Positions 7,530 to 14,476 of a stretch of DNA of 16,829 nucleotides are shown here, in pieces; the stretch's first letter is position 1; each line of letters begins with the position of its first letter. The stretch is taken from contig JBFYLO010000072.1 in NCBI GenBank assembly GCA_041305385.1, positions 1 to 16,829 of the forward strand, read 5' to 3'. A program made the position numbers and the translations under genes. Source of the stretch: JAKAKT01 sp041305385 (GTDB taxonomy: Archaea > Micrarchaeota > Micrarchaeia > Burarchaeales > JAKAKT01). The notes beneath the pieces are model-generated. The model worked only from the letters and a program-made list of their open reading frames with translations. It made no database searches and was not told the origin of the DNA.

Positions 7530-8906
7530 TTACTGGAAATCATCAAGATCGTAAGCCAGGAATCCGGAAGACCGGAGTTTCTCTTTTTCATTGAGTTTTT
7601 TCGCCACAATCCCAAACTTCGTCTCGGGCGGAAGTTTCTGGACGTGTTTCGCCTTTTCCTTCAGTTTTTCCAACACCCCGAGCGCCTCCCGCCTGTCAAG
7701 CTCCTTGAACTTGAATTCGAAAGCGTAAGTTTCCTCTTTGCTCTTTCCAATCAGGTCCATTTCGTAAGTGTTCTCGCCTTTCTTCGCTCCAGCTATTTTG
7801 CCCCATTGCCTTTTCGCTTCAGTCAACTTTAGCTCCGAAACCAAGAATTCCCCCGCCGGCTTCTCGAACGCCTTCCCGAAATAGGTGTCAAGGCCGGTTT
7901 TCAAGCTCTCCATGTACTCCGGCTTTCTCGCCGCATAATCGGAAAAGTTCCTGTAAATTCGGGAAAACCAGAACTGCATCAACGGATGCTTAATCCTATA
8001 AATCCCCCGCTTTCCGCTGTAAGGCTTTTCGTACTCTATGAACTCGAAGTAATCCCTAAGCTCGGTCATCTGCCTTGTCAAGGAGGTTGCAGGAGCATTA
8101 AGATATCCGGCAATCGAGGATATCGTGTTGTTGCCGGTTGCTATCGCTTCGAGGATGGAGTAGTAGACCCCGCTTCTTCCTCCGAACTCCTGCGATAGCA
8201 TGCTGTTGACCTCATCTTCAAGCGGGGCATCCTTAGCAAAGAGCAGGGAATCCATTATCTCCTCTGCTGTCTTTCCCTGAAGCGCGTAGTCCTCGATGGC
8301 AACGTAGTATTTCGGATATCCGCCGAAAACGCAATAGAGCTTCACCGCATCCTCCTTGTGAAGCTTCAGCTCCTTCCCAAGCTCCAAGCACGGCATAAGA
8401 GCTAGCGGCTCAAGCTTCTTTCCCTTCTTCACTCTTCCGTATAGCGGCTCTTTAGCGCTCTGGAACGTTTTCTTCATCAGCCCCATCAGCGAGCCGGAGA
8501 GTATAATCAGCCCTTTTCCCTGTTCCGCCAAATCGACGTTTTTTTGCAGGATTCCGAAAACCGAGGGCTCGACGAACTGGAAATTCTGGAATTCGTCAAA
8601 GACCACGGGCGGAGTTTCCCTTTTCGTTATCGTTTCTATGAATTGGTCCCACGAATCGAGAGTCTCAAGCTCCCCGAGAATCTTGCTCGTTTTCAATATC
8701 TCCTGGTATTCGCGGAGCAGGTCGGCTGAAGTTTTGTTCCTGTTGACGAAAAAATAAAGCCCTTTGTCCTTTAGGAATTCGAGCAGGAGCCTTGTCTTGC
8801 CCACTCTTCTCAGTCCGTAGAGAGCCATGAGAAACAGCTTCTTTTTAGACAGGACTCGAAGCTCCTCAAGCTCTTTCAATTCGGCTTCCCGGTTTACGAA
8901 CTTCAT
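7530..8906 (-). CDS. Archaeal MNS-type P-loop ATPase with DUF234/nuclease-like C-terminus
   Basis: This 458-aa STAND/AAA-like ATPase belongs to the archaeal group with Arch_ATPase and DUF234 domains. The typical opening MKFVNREAEL is present. Walker A is GLRRVGKT (31-38), Walker B is VVFDEFQ (Asp104, Glu105), and ILSGSLMG follows as the sensor-like strand. A winged-helix section (about 255-320) precedes a C-terminal restriction-fold-like part with Asp384 and E397-F-K399, compatible with a PD-(D/E)xK site. I chose ATG 8906 over the upstream GTG at 8915 because AGGTGA (8912-8917) is ideally spaced and the family starts this way. It is the first gene of the operon with the phosphoesterase fusion. 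The family is often seen in defence or mobile islands, but the exact role is unknown. Confidence 0.9.
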   Translation of the reverse strand: MKFVNREAELKELEELRVLSKKKLFLMALYGLRRVGKTRLLLEFLKDKGLYFFVNRNKTSADLLREYQEILKTSKILGELETLDSWDQFIETITKRETPPVVFDEFQNFQFVEPSVFGILQKNVDLAEQGKGLIILSGSLMGLMKKTFQSAKEPLYGRVKKGKKLEPLALMPCLELGKELKLHKEDAVKLYCVFGGYPKYYVAIEDYALQGKTAEEIMDSLLFAKDAPLEDEVNSMLSQEFGGRSGVYYSILEAIATGNNTISSIAGYLNAPATSLTRQMTELRDYFEFIEYEKPYSGKRGIYRIKHPLMQFWFSRIYRNFSDYAARKPEYMESLKTGLDTYFGKAFEKPAGEFLVSELKLTEAKRQWGKIAGAKKGENTYEMDLIGKSKEETYAFEFKFKELDRREALGVLEKLKEKAKHVQKLPPETKFGIVAKKLNEKEKLRSSGFLAYDLDDFQ

Positions 8907-8910
8907 AGTA

Positions 8911-8952
8911 TTCACCTAGTGAATTATTCAGTTAGTGAATATATATAAACCT
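8911..8952 (-). promoter_or_regulatory. Promoter with operator-like repeats for the ATPase operon
   Basis: On the minus strand a TATA tract (GTTTATATATATTC, 8939-8952) lies about 25 bp from the expected start of transcription near 8919. Between it and the gene are two TTCACTA half-sites (near 8931-8937 and 8916-8922) and a short dyad TTCAC-CTA-GTGAA (8911-8923) that overlaps the ribosome site. Binding there would block both transcription start and translation. Confidence 0.6.
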
Positions 8953-8979
8953 ATGGGTCTTCTCTCTTGGGCGGATGTC

Positions 8980-9010
8980 CTAGTGGAATATACTACGTAT
9001 ATTCCACTAG
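8980..9010. repeat. 31-bp perfect palindrome with 14-bp arms
   Basis: CTAGTGGAATATAC (8980-8993), a 3-nt centre TAC, and GTATATTCCACTAG (8997-9010). It sits in the 150-bp gap between the end of the Lrp gene and the promoter of the ATPase operon. The arm TAGTGGAATATA resembles TAGTGAATATAT in the nearby promoter (8934-8945), so it may be a high-affinity operator of the same regulator. A target site or hairpin left by a mobile element is an alternative. Confidence 0.85.
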
Positions 9011-9105
9011 TAACTCTGGGGGTTTTTGGTGTTCAATCTGAAAATGTAAGTATACTTAACGTGAATTTATGGTTTGCTGCAGAATCAGGCATGTTTGTAC
9101 ACTTC

Positions 9106-10113
9106 TTACCGTTTTTCAGTTTCCGCTACTGCAACCATTAACTCTTGACTTTCGTCCGGGTTATCTCGTGGCCCCCGAAACGCTCCCTCTGGAAGTGCTA
9201 TGCTTGAGAGCTCGTCATAGAACACGTGGGTATCCGTTACCCGTATCTTCCTTGGGAAGGCCCCCCGGAGTTCCCTGATTACGTCCCGCAGCTCGTCCGG
9301 GTGCCTGATGAAAACCCCGAATTCGATGTTCCAGTAGGTTATCGGCCTCTCGCAATAGCTGACCTTCGGGTGCTTCGTAAGGTACTCGATTATCGCGCCC
9401 TCATCATTGGCTTTGGGGGCGGTCAGGCTTATTTGGACGTTGTAAAGCTCAAAACCCAGCTTAGAATAGTCCACGAATAGCGTGAATCTCCGTATTACGC
9501 CCGCTTCCACGAGCGCGGCTATCCTCCTGCTTACCGTTTCGGGGGTCAATCCGGTTTCTTTTGCTATTGGCGAAAGGCTGCATCTGGAATTTTCGCTAAG
9601 ATGCCGCAAAATGGCGAGGTCCCTCTCATCCAGCGCTATTTTTTCGCTCAGCTGCGGCCTTTTAGGCGGGCGGTTCCCGGAGAAGTACTTATAAGTGAAA
9701 TCCTCGTGGTCCCTTAGCGACACCACGGCCAAGTCCCCCAGGCATTCCCCCACCATCTCTTTCAAACCGTCTATGAGGGCCGCCAGATGGTCCGAATCCC
9801 TGGAATAGAGATCGAAAATGAAGCTCCACTTGCCGGTTACAAGGTCTATCCAGCAGACGTAGGGGTTGCCCAGCAGTGCTTTCTGCATTTCCTCCTCCTT
9901 TTCCTTTGCAACTCCCACCAGCTCAAGGTAAACGACATTCTTGGAAAGACCTAGGGGCCTGGGGTCAATTTCCGTGATGAAACCCCTGATGACGCCGCTT
10001 TCTTGAAGCCTCTTCACCCTGTCGCTGGCCGCCTGCCTCGACATATCGACCTTCTTCGCTACCCTCCCAAGTGGCTGCCTGCTGTCGAGAGAAAGTTCGT
10101 AAAGGATGCTCAA
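9106..10113 (-). CDS. Double-domain Lrp/AsnC transcription regulator, N-terminus clipped
   Basis: This 335-aa protein contains two Lrp/AsnC units in tandem. The first winged helix (about 1-45, QPLGRVAKKVDMSRQAASDR) is followed by a RAM-like effector domain (about 58-145). The second helix-turn-helix (about 160-205, LDERDLAILRHLSENSR) is followed by a second RAM domain (about 215-310). Single-unit family members are about 150 aa, so this is a fused dimer. The only usable start is TTG 10113, which removes the usual leading LDxxD residues. The frame upstream still reads RDLSIL-like residues for two codons and then loses similarity, with no start codon before a stop. I infer the true 5' end was lost at a junction near 10119-10124. 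No promoter or ribosome site is visible. It may be a pseudogene or expressed from a new start. Confidence 0.82.
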   Translation of the reverse strand: MSILYELSLDSRQPLGRVAKKVDMSRQAASDRVKRLQESGVIRGFITEIDPRPLGLSKNVVYLELVGVAKEKEEEMQKALLGNPYVCWIDLVTGKWSFIFDLYSRDSDHLAALIDGLKEMVGECLGDLAVVSLRDHEDFTYKYFSGNRPPKRPQLSEKIALDERDLAILRHLSENSRCSLSPIAKETGLTPETVSRRIAALVEAGVIRRFTLFVDYSKLGFELYNVQISLTAPKANDEGAIIEYLTKHPKVSYCERPITYWNIEFGVFIRHPDELRDVIRELRGAFPRKIRVTDTHVFYDELSSIALPEGAFRGPRDNPDESQELMVAVAETEKR

Positions 10114-10125
10114 ATCCCGGCCAGG

Positions 10126-11919
10126 GTGAAGTATCGAGTGCTGGATGCCTCGGTCTCAACTCTCCCACTCGTTTTAGACAAGCTGAAAGCTGAGAGGGAG
10201 TTCCCGACGACCACTTTGAGTGCGACGTTCCCGTTTCTTTCGACCGGTTCGAGCGAGAAGAAAGGAATCCTGTTCGCGCACGAGGAGGACACGAAAACAC
10301 CGATATTCCTTGCCCTTGAAGCATTGGCGAACAAGCACTTCTTCATAATCGGGACATCGGGTTCTGGGAAGAGTTACACAGCGAAATACCTCACTCTCCA
10401 GGCAATGCTGATGGAGAAGCCGAGAATCTACATACTCGACCCGAACTCGGAATATTCGGCTTTGGCGAAGAGTTTGGGTGGAGACAATATAGAACTCTCT
10501 AGGGACTCGGATTTCATCATAAACGTGTTCGATCTAGCAGGAAAAGACTTCGGGGAGAAGCTGTTGGACCTGCTGTCGGCATTCGACCTTATAACGGGCG
10601 GATTGACGCAGAGCCAGAAGGGAGTGCTGAACGAGGCGCTCCCGCTCGCGTATGAAAGAGCTGGGATAGACCCGGAGAAGACGGAGACGTGGGGCAACGA
10701 GCCGCCTACGTTCACGCATCTGTACGGTGTTTTGGAGGATATGCTTGCCAAGAACGAGAACAAGGGATTTAGGGAAGCACGGGATGCGAAGAGGAGCCTT
10801 GAAGTGCTGATTAACCGTGTTGGAATGTACCGGAAAGGGGGGTTCTTCGGGTTTCTGGACCGGCAGACCAAGATAGATATGGAATCGCGGGTGCTGAACT
10901 TCGATTTGAGCAAACTTCCTTCTCCGGTGAAGCCACTGATGATGTTTACGGTCATGGACTTTCTCGCAAGGGAGATAAAAAAGGACATTGAGCCGAAAAT
11001 CCTGCTGATAGATGAGGGATGGGCCCTATTGAGGAGCAAGGAAGCGGAGAATTACCTGTTGGAATTCGTGAAGACTTCCAGGAAATACAACGCTTCGATT
11101 GGGTTCATAACGCAGGAGATTGACGACCTGACGAGGAGCGAGACCGGGCGCTCGATTCTGAACATGGCTTCGACCAAGATACTCATGAGGCAAAACGCAA
11201 GCAGCATAGAGGAGATTGACCGGTGCGTCAAGCTGAATGCGGCGGAGAAAGATTACCTGTTGAGATGCAGGAGAGGATACGGACTGCTGATAAGCGAGGG
11301 AAGGCGGCACAAGTTCTTCACTGCTGCGTCCCCCAAGATTCACGACCTGATTACAACCAACCCGAGCGAAAAGAACGGGATGGCCAAAGGGGAATCGAAG
11401 GTGAGGGTTTCCGAGGCGCCACGGAAGGATTGGTACAAACCGTTTGAGTGGTTTAAGGGGCTTATCTTGGATAGGAAGTTCAATGAGGAGCAGAGGAAGG
11501 AACTCGTTGCACTAGGGTTTAAGGAATTGAGGACGAGTGCCTACGGAAAAGGAGGGGCAACAAGATTTTTCGTGAAGACCAGCGGGAACGAGAGCGAGGA
11601 GCACGCATTCCTCTGCAAGCTGGTGGCTATGGAAGCGAAGAAGCGGGGGCTAAAGTTCGAGATGGACGCAACGGTGGGGCCGGACGTTATTGTCAGGAAG
11701 GGGAATCGGCGGCTTGCCTTTGAGATAGAGACAGGCAGTGTTGCACGCTGGAAAGAACAGGCTGACAAAAAGTTTGAGGAACTCAAGAAAACTTACAAGG
11801 ATGACCTGGTCATTCTGGTCACGGACAGACTGATTAAGCCCAAGTACGAACAGTACGGAAAAGTGATAACGCGTTTTGAATTGGTGCAAACAATTGAGTC
11901 CCTTACTGCCAGCCAGTAA
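10126..11919 (+). CDS. VirB4/TraC-like conjugation ATPase, N-terminally truncated, with nuclease-like C-terminus
   Basis: About 598 aa if read from GTG 10126; the frame is open further upstream, but that part is antisense to the Lrp gene. The ATPase core is intact: Walker A GTSGSGKS (10351-10374), Walker B ILLIDEGWALL (Asp 11011, Glu 11014), FITQEIDDL and the VirB4-type GLLISEG...TAASPKIHDL end. Family members carry a roughly 200-350-residue N-terminal domain that is missing here; homology seems to begin near VLDASVSTLPL, about 10141. The last 150 residues look like a PD-(D/E)xK fold: PDVIV (about 11680-11694), then FEIETG (about 11719-11736). VirB4 proteins energise type IV secretion or conjugation, but no other transfer gene lies in the window. 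This is probably a relic or a repurposed ATPase. Confidence 0.82.
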   Translation: MKYRVLDASVSTLPLVLDKLKAEREFPTTTLSATFPFLSTGSSEKKGILFAHEEDTKTPIFLALEALANKHFFIIGTSGSGKSYTAKYLTLQAMLMEKPRIYILDPNSEYSALAKSLGGDNIELSRDSDFIINVFDLAGKDFGEKLLDLLSAFDLITGGLTQSQKGVLNEALPLAYERAGIDPEKTETWGNEPPTFTHLYGVLEDMLAKNENKGFREARDAKRSLEVLINRVGMYRKGGFFGFLDRQTKIDMESRVLNFDLSKLPSPVKPLMMFTVMDFLAREIKKDIEPKILLIDEGWALLRSKEAENYLLEFVKTSRKYNASIGFITQEIDDLTRSETGRSILNMASTKILMRQNASSIEEIDRCVKLNAAEKDYLLRCRRGYGLLISEGRRHKFFTAASPKIHDLITTNPSEKNGMAKGESKVRVSEAPRKDWYKPFEWFKGLILDRKFNEEQRKELVALGFKELRTSAYGKGGATRFFVKTSGNESEEHAFLCKLVAMEAKKRGLKFEMDATVGPDVIVRKGNRRLAFEIETGSVARWKEQADKKFEELKKTYKDDLVILVTDRLIKPKYEQYGKVITRFELVQTIESLTASQ

Positions 11920-11942
11920 ATGAATAATATTCCTGTGCTGTG

Positions 11943-12118
11943 AGCTGCGACAAAACAAGCGAATTAAGCCTTAATTCTCAAGAATATTGGAGAAAAGGCT
12001 GCGATTTACGCTTCGACGAGAGCTGTCGCAGCTATCTGCAACATGACGCAGCTTTTTATGAGCTGCTAAACATCTGCGTAATCCTAAAAAAGTGCATCTT
12101 TTGTTCAAAATTACGCAG
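11943..12118. repeat. Cluster of CGCAGCT/AGCTGCG motifs with hairpins
   Basis: The 200 bp between the convergent VirB4 and reverse transcriptase genes holds repeated CGCAGCT-like motifs in both orientations, starting at 11943, 11998, 12025, 12045, 12072 and 12111. Perfect pairs include AGCTGCGAC (11943-11951) with 12025-12033, and CTGCGTAAT (12074-12082) with ATTACGCAG (12110-12118). The latter hairpin begins two bases past the reverse transcriptase stop and contains an inner AAAAG/CTTTT stem. It could end the retroelement RNA, terminate both genes or mark an element boundary. There is no gene here. Confidence 0.7.
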
Positions 12119-12119
12119 C

Positions 12120-13196
12120 TTATGAACCCTGTTTGTTGAGCAGGTGTTCGATTCGTGCTTTTACTTTGCCCCTTAGTTTGTAGGTGCTGGCCATTTTTGC
12201 GTAACCTTCCCAACCTGCAAGACTGAGGCGGACGCGTTCCCTGCTTATTTCTCCGTTCTTCAGTTCGGTTTCAAACTTCAAGAGCCGCCGTTCAAGCTTC
12301 CTCAGGTTGCTTTTCTTTAGGAATTTGCAATAAAAGAAAACACGGAAACCGAGAAGGGTTATGCCGCTCCTTAGGGGAATTATCTTTGATTTTTCTGGAT
12401 GGAGTTCCAGCTTCAGGTTTTCGAGGAGAAAATGATTTATCTCGCATTTATACTGTTCCAATCTTTCCCTGTCCCTTCCGAGAATCAGGAAATCATCAAC
12501 GTAGCGCATGTAGAGCTTCGCCTTCAACTTGTGCTTCACAAAATAATCCAACTCACTCAAATAGACGTTGGCGAAGAACTGGCTCGTCAGGTTGCCTAGC
12601 GGCATTCCCTTTCCTGGAACATCAGTCTTGTAATTTTCCAGGATTACGTGAATAAGGGAAATCACGTCCTCATCGTGGATTCTTTTCCGCAGGATAAAGA
12701 GAAGGATTTCGTGGTCAACTGTCTCGAAATAGTGCCTGATGTCCGCCTTGAGGGCGTAGCCCGTTACGTCATTTCCGGTCTTAGCGTCCGTTATTGTTTT
12801 CCCGTTTCTAGTTGCTTTCCTCAAAAAACAATCAAATCTCTTGAGCGCTGCAAGTGTTCCCTTGCCTTTCCTGTTCGCATACGTGTCGTAGATGAAGCGC
12901 TTCTCAAAAATCGGCTCAATGACGTTGCAGATTGCGTGATGAATCACCCTGTCCCTGAAGTGGGAGGAGCTTATTCTCCTAGTTTTAGGGTCGTACACGG
13001 TGAAAGTTTTTAGAGGCCGGGGTCTATAAATTCCAGTCAGAAGTTCCCATTGAAGCTTGAAGAGTTCGTTTGGGAGATTCTTCTCAAAGTCGATAACGTA
13101 TTGTTTCTTTGTTTTGTGTTTTCTCGCTTTCTTGAATGCAAGGAGAAGATTATCATAATCAGAGAGCTTATCGAACAGGCCGCGATAAGTTTTCAT
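12120..13196 (-). CDS. DGR-type reverse transcriptase
   Basis: This 358-aa RNA-dependent DNA polymerase would copy the template repeat RNA into mutagenised cDNA. The open frame runs further upstream, but that part is the template repeat. The true start is ATG 13196 (MKTYRGLFDK) with TAGGA 8 nt before it. Motifs are complete: motif A with Asp152 (ALKADIRHYFETVDHE), catalytic YVDD (232-235) and GITLLGF near the thumb. The motif LGNLTSQ (200-206) replaces the QGxxxSP of group II intron and retron enzymes, a hallmark of DGR polymerases. There is no maturase or endonuclease domain, and the length is typical of the family. It follows the template repeat by 27 nt on the same strand. No avd-like gene is next to it. 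Confidence 0.95.
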   Translation of the reverse strand: MKTYRGLFDKLSDYDNLLLAFKKARKHKTKKQYVIDFEKNLPNELFKLQWELLTGIYRPRPLKTFTVYDPKTRRISSSHFRDRVIHHAICNVIEPIFEKRFIYDTYANRKGKGTLAALKRFDCFLRKATRNGKTITDAKTGNDVTGYALKADIRHYFETVDHEILLFILRKRIHDEDVISLIHVILENYKTDVPGKGMPLGNLTSQFFANVYLSELDYFVKHKLKAKLYMRYVDDFLILGRDRERLEQYKCEINHFLLENLKLELHPEKSKIIPLRSGITLLGFRVFFYCKFLKKSNLRKLERRLLKFETELKNGEISRERVRLSLAGWEGYAKMASTYKLRGKVKARIEHLLNKQGS

Positions 13197-13223
13197 GAAT
13201 GTCCTAGGGGCGCAGGGAAGGGT

Positions 13224-13306
13224 CATTCCAGCACGGTTGGACGGCCTGTTGAGGTTGACGTTCTGCCTGTTGTTGTTGAGGTCGTTGCGGTCGCGGCCAA
13301 GAGCCC
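13224..13306 (-). repeat. DGR template repeat (TR)
   Basis: This 83-bp unit aligns without gaps to 13751-13833 (offset 527). In the coding sense it contains 23 adenines and 60 other bases. Fourteen adenines differ in the variable copy and no other base does. It has eight AAC codons when read in the target's frame (RDRNDLNNNRQNVNLNRPSNRAGM-like, split here for reading as RDRNDLNNN then RQNVNLNRPSN). AAC codons in a TR give wide amino-acid choice without stop codons. It lies between the target gene and the reverse transcriptase, the usual DGR order. Confidence 0.97.
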
Positions 13307-13426
13307 GGCACCGTAGCCCTTTCACCAAAACTTCCACTGCGGCTTCACTGGTTCACCCTAGGGGTTACTATGTGTCGCCGCTGTATTTCATGTCCGCTTT
13401 CACGGCACTATGAAAGGGCGTGTGGC

Positions 13427-13444
13427 CCTGGGCCTGCGCCCAGG
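13427..13444 (-). other. GC-rich hairpin 9 nt after the variable gene
   Basis: CCTGGGC-CTGC-GCCCAGG, a perfect 7-bp stem with a 4-nt loop, lies just past the TAG stop (13454-13456) of the DGR target. Phage DGRs carry a similar 7-10-bp hairpin with a 4-nt loop downstream of VR that improves homing. Here VR lies about 300 bp away because it is internal, so the hairpin may instead be part of the retroelement RNA or an end signal. Confidence 0.55.
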
Positions 13445-13453
13445 ACTGTGAAA

Positions 13454-14422
13454 CTACTGAACCTTTGTCGCGTTTATAAGGTCCAGTATCGGTTGCAACA
13501 TTTCTGGTTTTACGGTAACGACTAACTGGTTCGCCACTTTTTCCGCTCCTGCTGCAAGCGCCCGCATCTTCGCCTGGCTGTCAGTCATTCCCACCAGCTT
13601 TTGCGCCAGTTCCGGAACGGCTTTTGCCAGCGTGTTAATTTTTTCCCAGTCACCCGGCGTCAGTTCGCCAACGGGCTTTTTCGCAATTTCCGCCACGTCG
13701 GCTGCAAGCTGTTTCAATTCAGCTGGCACAACGCCCGGCTCTGCTACGAGCACCCCAGCACGGCTGGACGGCCAGCCGAGGCTGACGTCCTGCCTGAGGC
13801 CGTTGAGGTCGCTGCGGCCGCGGCCAAGAGCCCCGGCTGCTTCACCTTCTGGATAATTGCCATAGCGCTTTTCTCCGTCCTTGGCGTCCACGGTGGGAAT
13901 CCACATCGTGGACTCGTTTGCCTTGCCGGCAGCGCCGCTCTTAACGAGTTTCGGTGATACTGCGTCGTTTGGGTTGAGAAGCCGCGCTGAAACGCTGTCG
14001 TCCGAGTGGGACGTGATCTCAGTGTTGTTGCCCGTAACGTTCCAGAAAGAGCCCCTGCCAGCACGATCCTTTTCAGTGTACCTGTCAATCGCTTCAGCTG
14101 GGACTATGGTTTCTACGGATAAACTGCCCTCCTTTGAAACGAACGAATAGAAATTCCCGTCGCGCCTCGCCATTTCCCCGTCCACGGGCTTGCCTCCAAT
14201 CGTCCTGCCCCTTGCCCATGCGTTTACCAAAAGCGTCTGCGACTCTTTGGGTAGTTTGCTGAACTCACTGGTTACAACCCTGTCAAGCTGCGAGTGCGTT
14301 AAAATAGTCTCTACCATTCCCTTCTTTTGCATGTCTGCAAGGAACTTGAGCTGCTCCACTTGGTTAAACGTCTGGCCCTTGTTTACGGGATTGACTCTGG
14401 ATGCATCAACAACAGTTGCCAT
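13454..14422 (-). CDS. DGR target protein with internal variable region
   Basis: This 322-aa protein is diversified by the adjacent retroelement. The start is ATG 14422 with a strong GGGAGGTT ribosome site and a TATA box at 14477-14484. There is no signal peptide or transmembrane segment, so it may act in the cytoplasm or be exported another way. Residues 1-105 are mixed and unrecognised. Residues about 110-226 (from RGSFWNV through MWIPTVD to RAGVLVAE) resemble the C-type-lectin-like domain common in DGR targets, but this is weak pattern matching. Residues 197-224 are the variable segment. The last 95 residues are helical (LAADVAEIAKK, ALAAGAEKVANQ) and could mediate assembly. DGR targets normally end with the variable domain, so this C-terminal extension is unusual. 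The ligand is unknown. Confidence 0.9.
   Translation of the reverse strand: MATVVDASRVNPVNKGQTFNQVEQLKFLADMQKKGMVETILTHSQLDRVVTSEFSKLPKESQTLLVNAWARGRTIGGKPVDGEMARRDGNFYSFVSKEGSLSVETIVPAEAIDRYTEKDRAGRGSFWNVTGNNTEITSHSDDSVSARLLNPNDAVSPKLVKSGAAGKANESTMWIPTVDAKDGEKRYGNYPEGEAAGALGRGRSDLNGLRQDVSLGWPSSRAGVLVAEPGVVPAELKQLAADVAEIAKKPVGELTPGDWEKINTLAKAVPELAQKLVGMTDSQAKMRALAAGAEKVANQLVVTVKPEMLQPILDLINATKVQ
13751..13833 (-). repeat. DGR variable repeat (VR)
   Basis: This 83-bp copy of the template repeat lies inside the target gene and codes for residues 197-224. Its 14 differences from TR are all at template adenines: 11 A to G, 2 A to T, 1 A to C. They alter ten residues (D to G; N to S, G, L, D, S, G, S; R to W; M to V) plus one silent change. 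Similarity stops abruptly at 13751 on the 3' side and near 13833 on the 5' side, where a 1-nt shift would extend the match by three bases. The 3' end is GC-rich (CCGTGCTGG), as expected for the site where homing initiates. Confidence 0.97.
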
Positions 14423-14476
14423 TTTCTCAACCTCCCACCTACGAGTAGAATAAGTAATATGTTAGGGCTGAACTCA

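Larger units (their letters stand above)
13197..13453 (-). ncRNA. Candidate DGR RNA region: structured leader plus template repeat
   Basis: The 257 bp between the target stop and the reverse transcriptase start contain no plausible gene. On the minus strand there is first a 7-bp hairpin with a 4-nt loop (13427-13444), then a 9-bp pair TGAAAGGGC/GCCCTTTCA (13411-13419 with 13316-13324, plus-strand coordinates) that would close a roughly 100-nt domain ending just before the template repeat. A competing local 6-bp hairpin is at 13397-13416. DGR RNAs from phage need sequence flanking the TR for priming, so this leader is a good candidate for that role. No separate promoter is obvious, so read-through from the target gene is likely. 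Confidence 0.5.

Noticed and set aside
10003..10125. Extended N-terminus of the VirB4-like protein (ATG 10003)
   Set aside because: These 41 codons are antisense to a well-supported winged-helix domain of the Lrp gene and do not resemble VirB4.
12120..13196. Group II intron or retron reverse transcriptase
   Set aside because: No maturase or intron domain V, and the SQ motif with a matching TR/VR pair identifies a DGR.
13197..13337. N-terminal extension of the reverse transcriptase frame (GTG 13337, 47 extra residues)
   Set aside because: These codons are the template repeat itself plus flank. The polymerase family pattern begins at ATG 13196, which has a ribosome site.
13737..13754. Short hairpin directly at the VR 3' edge as the homing hairpin
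   Set aside because: Only four base pairs with a large loop, too weak to claim.
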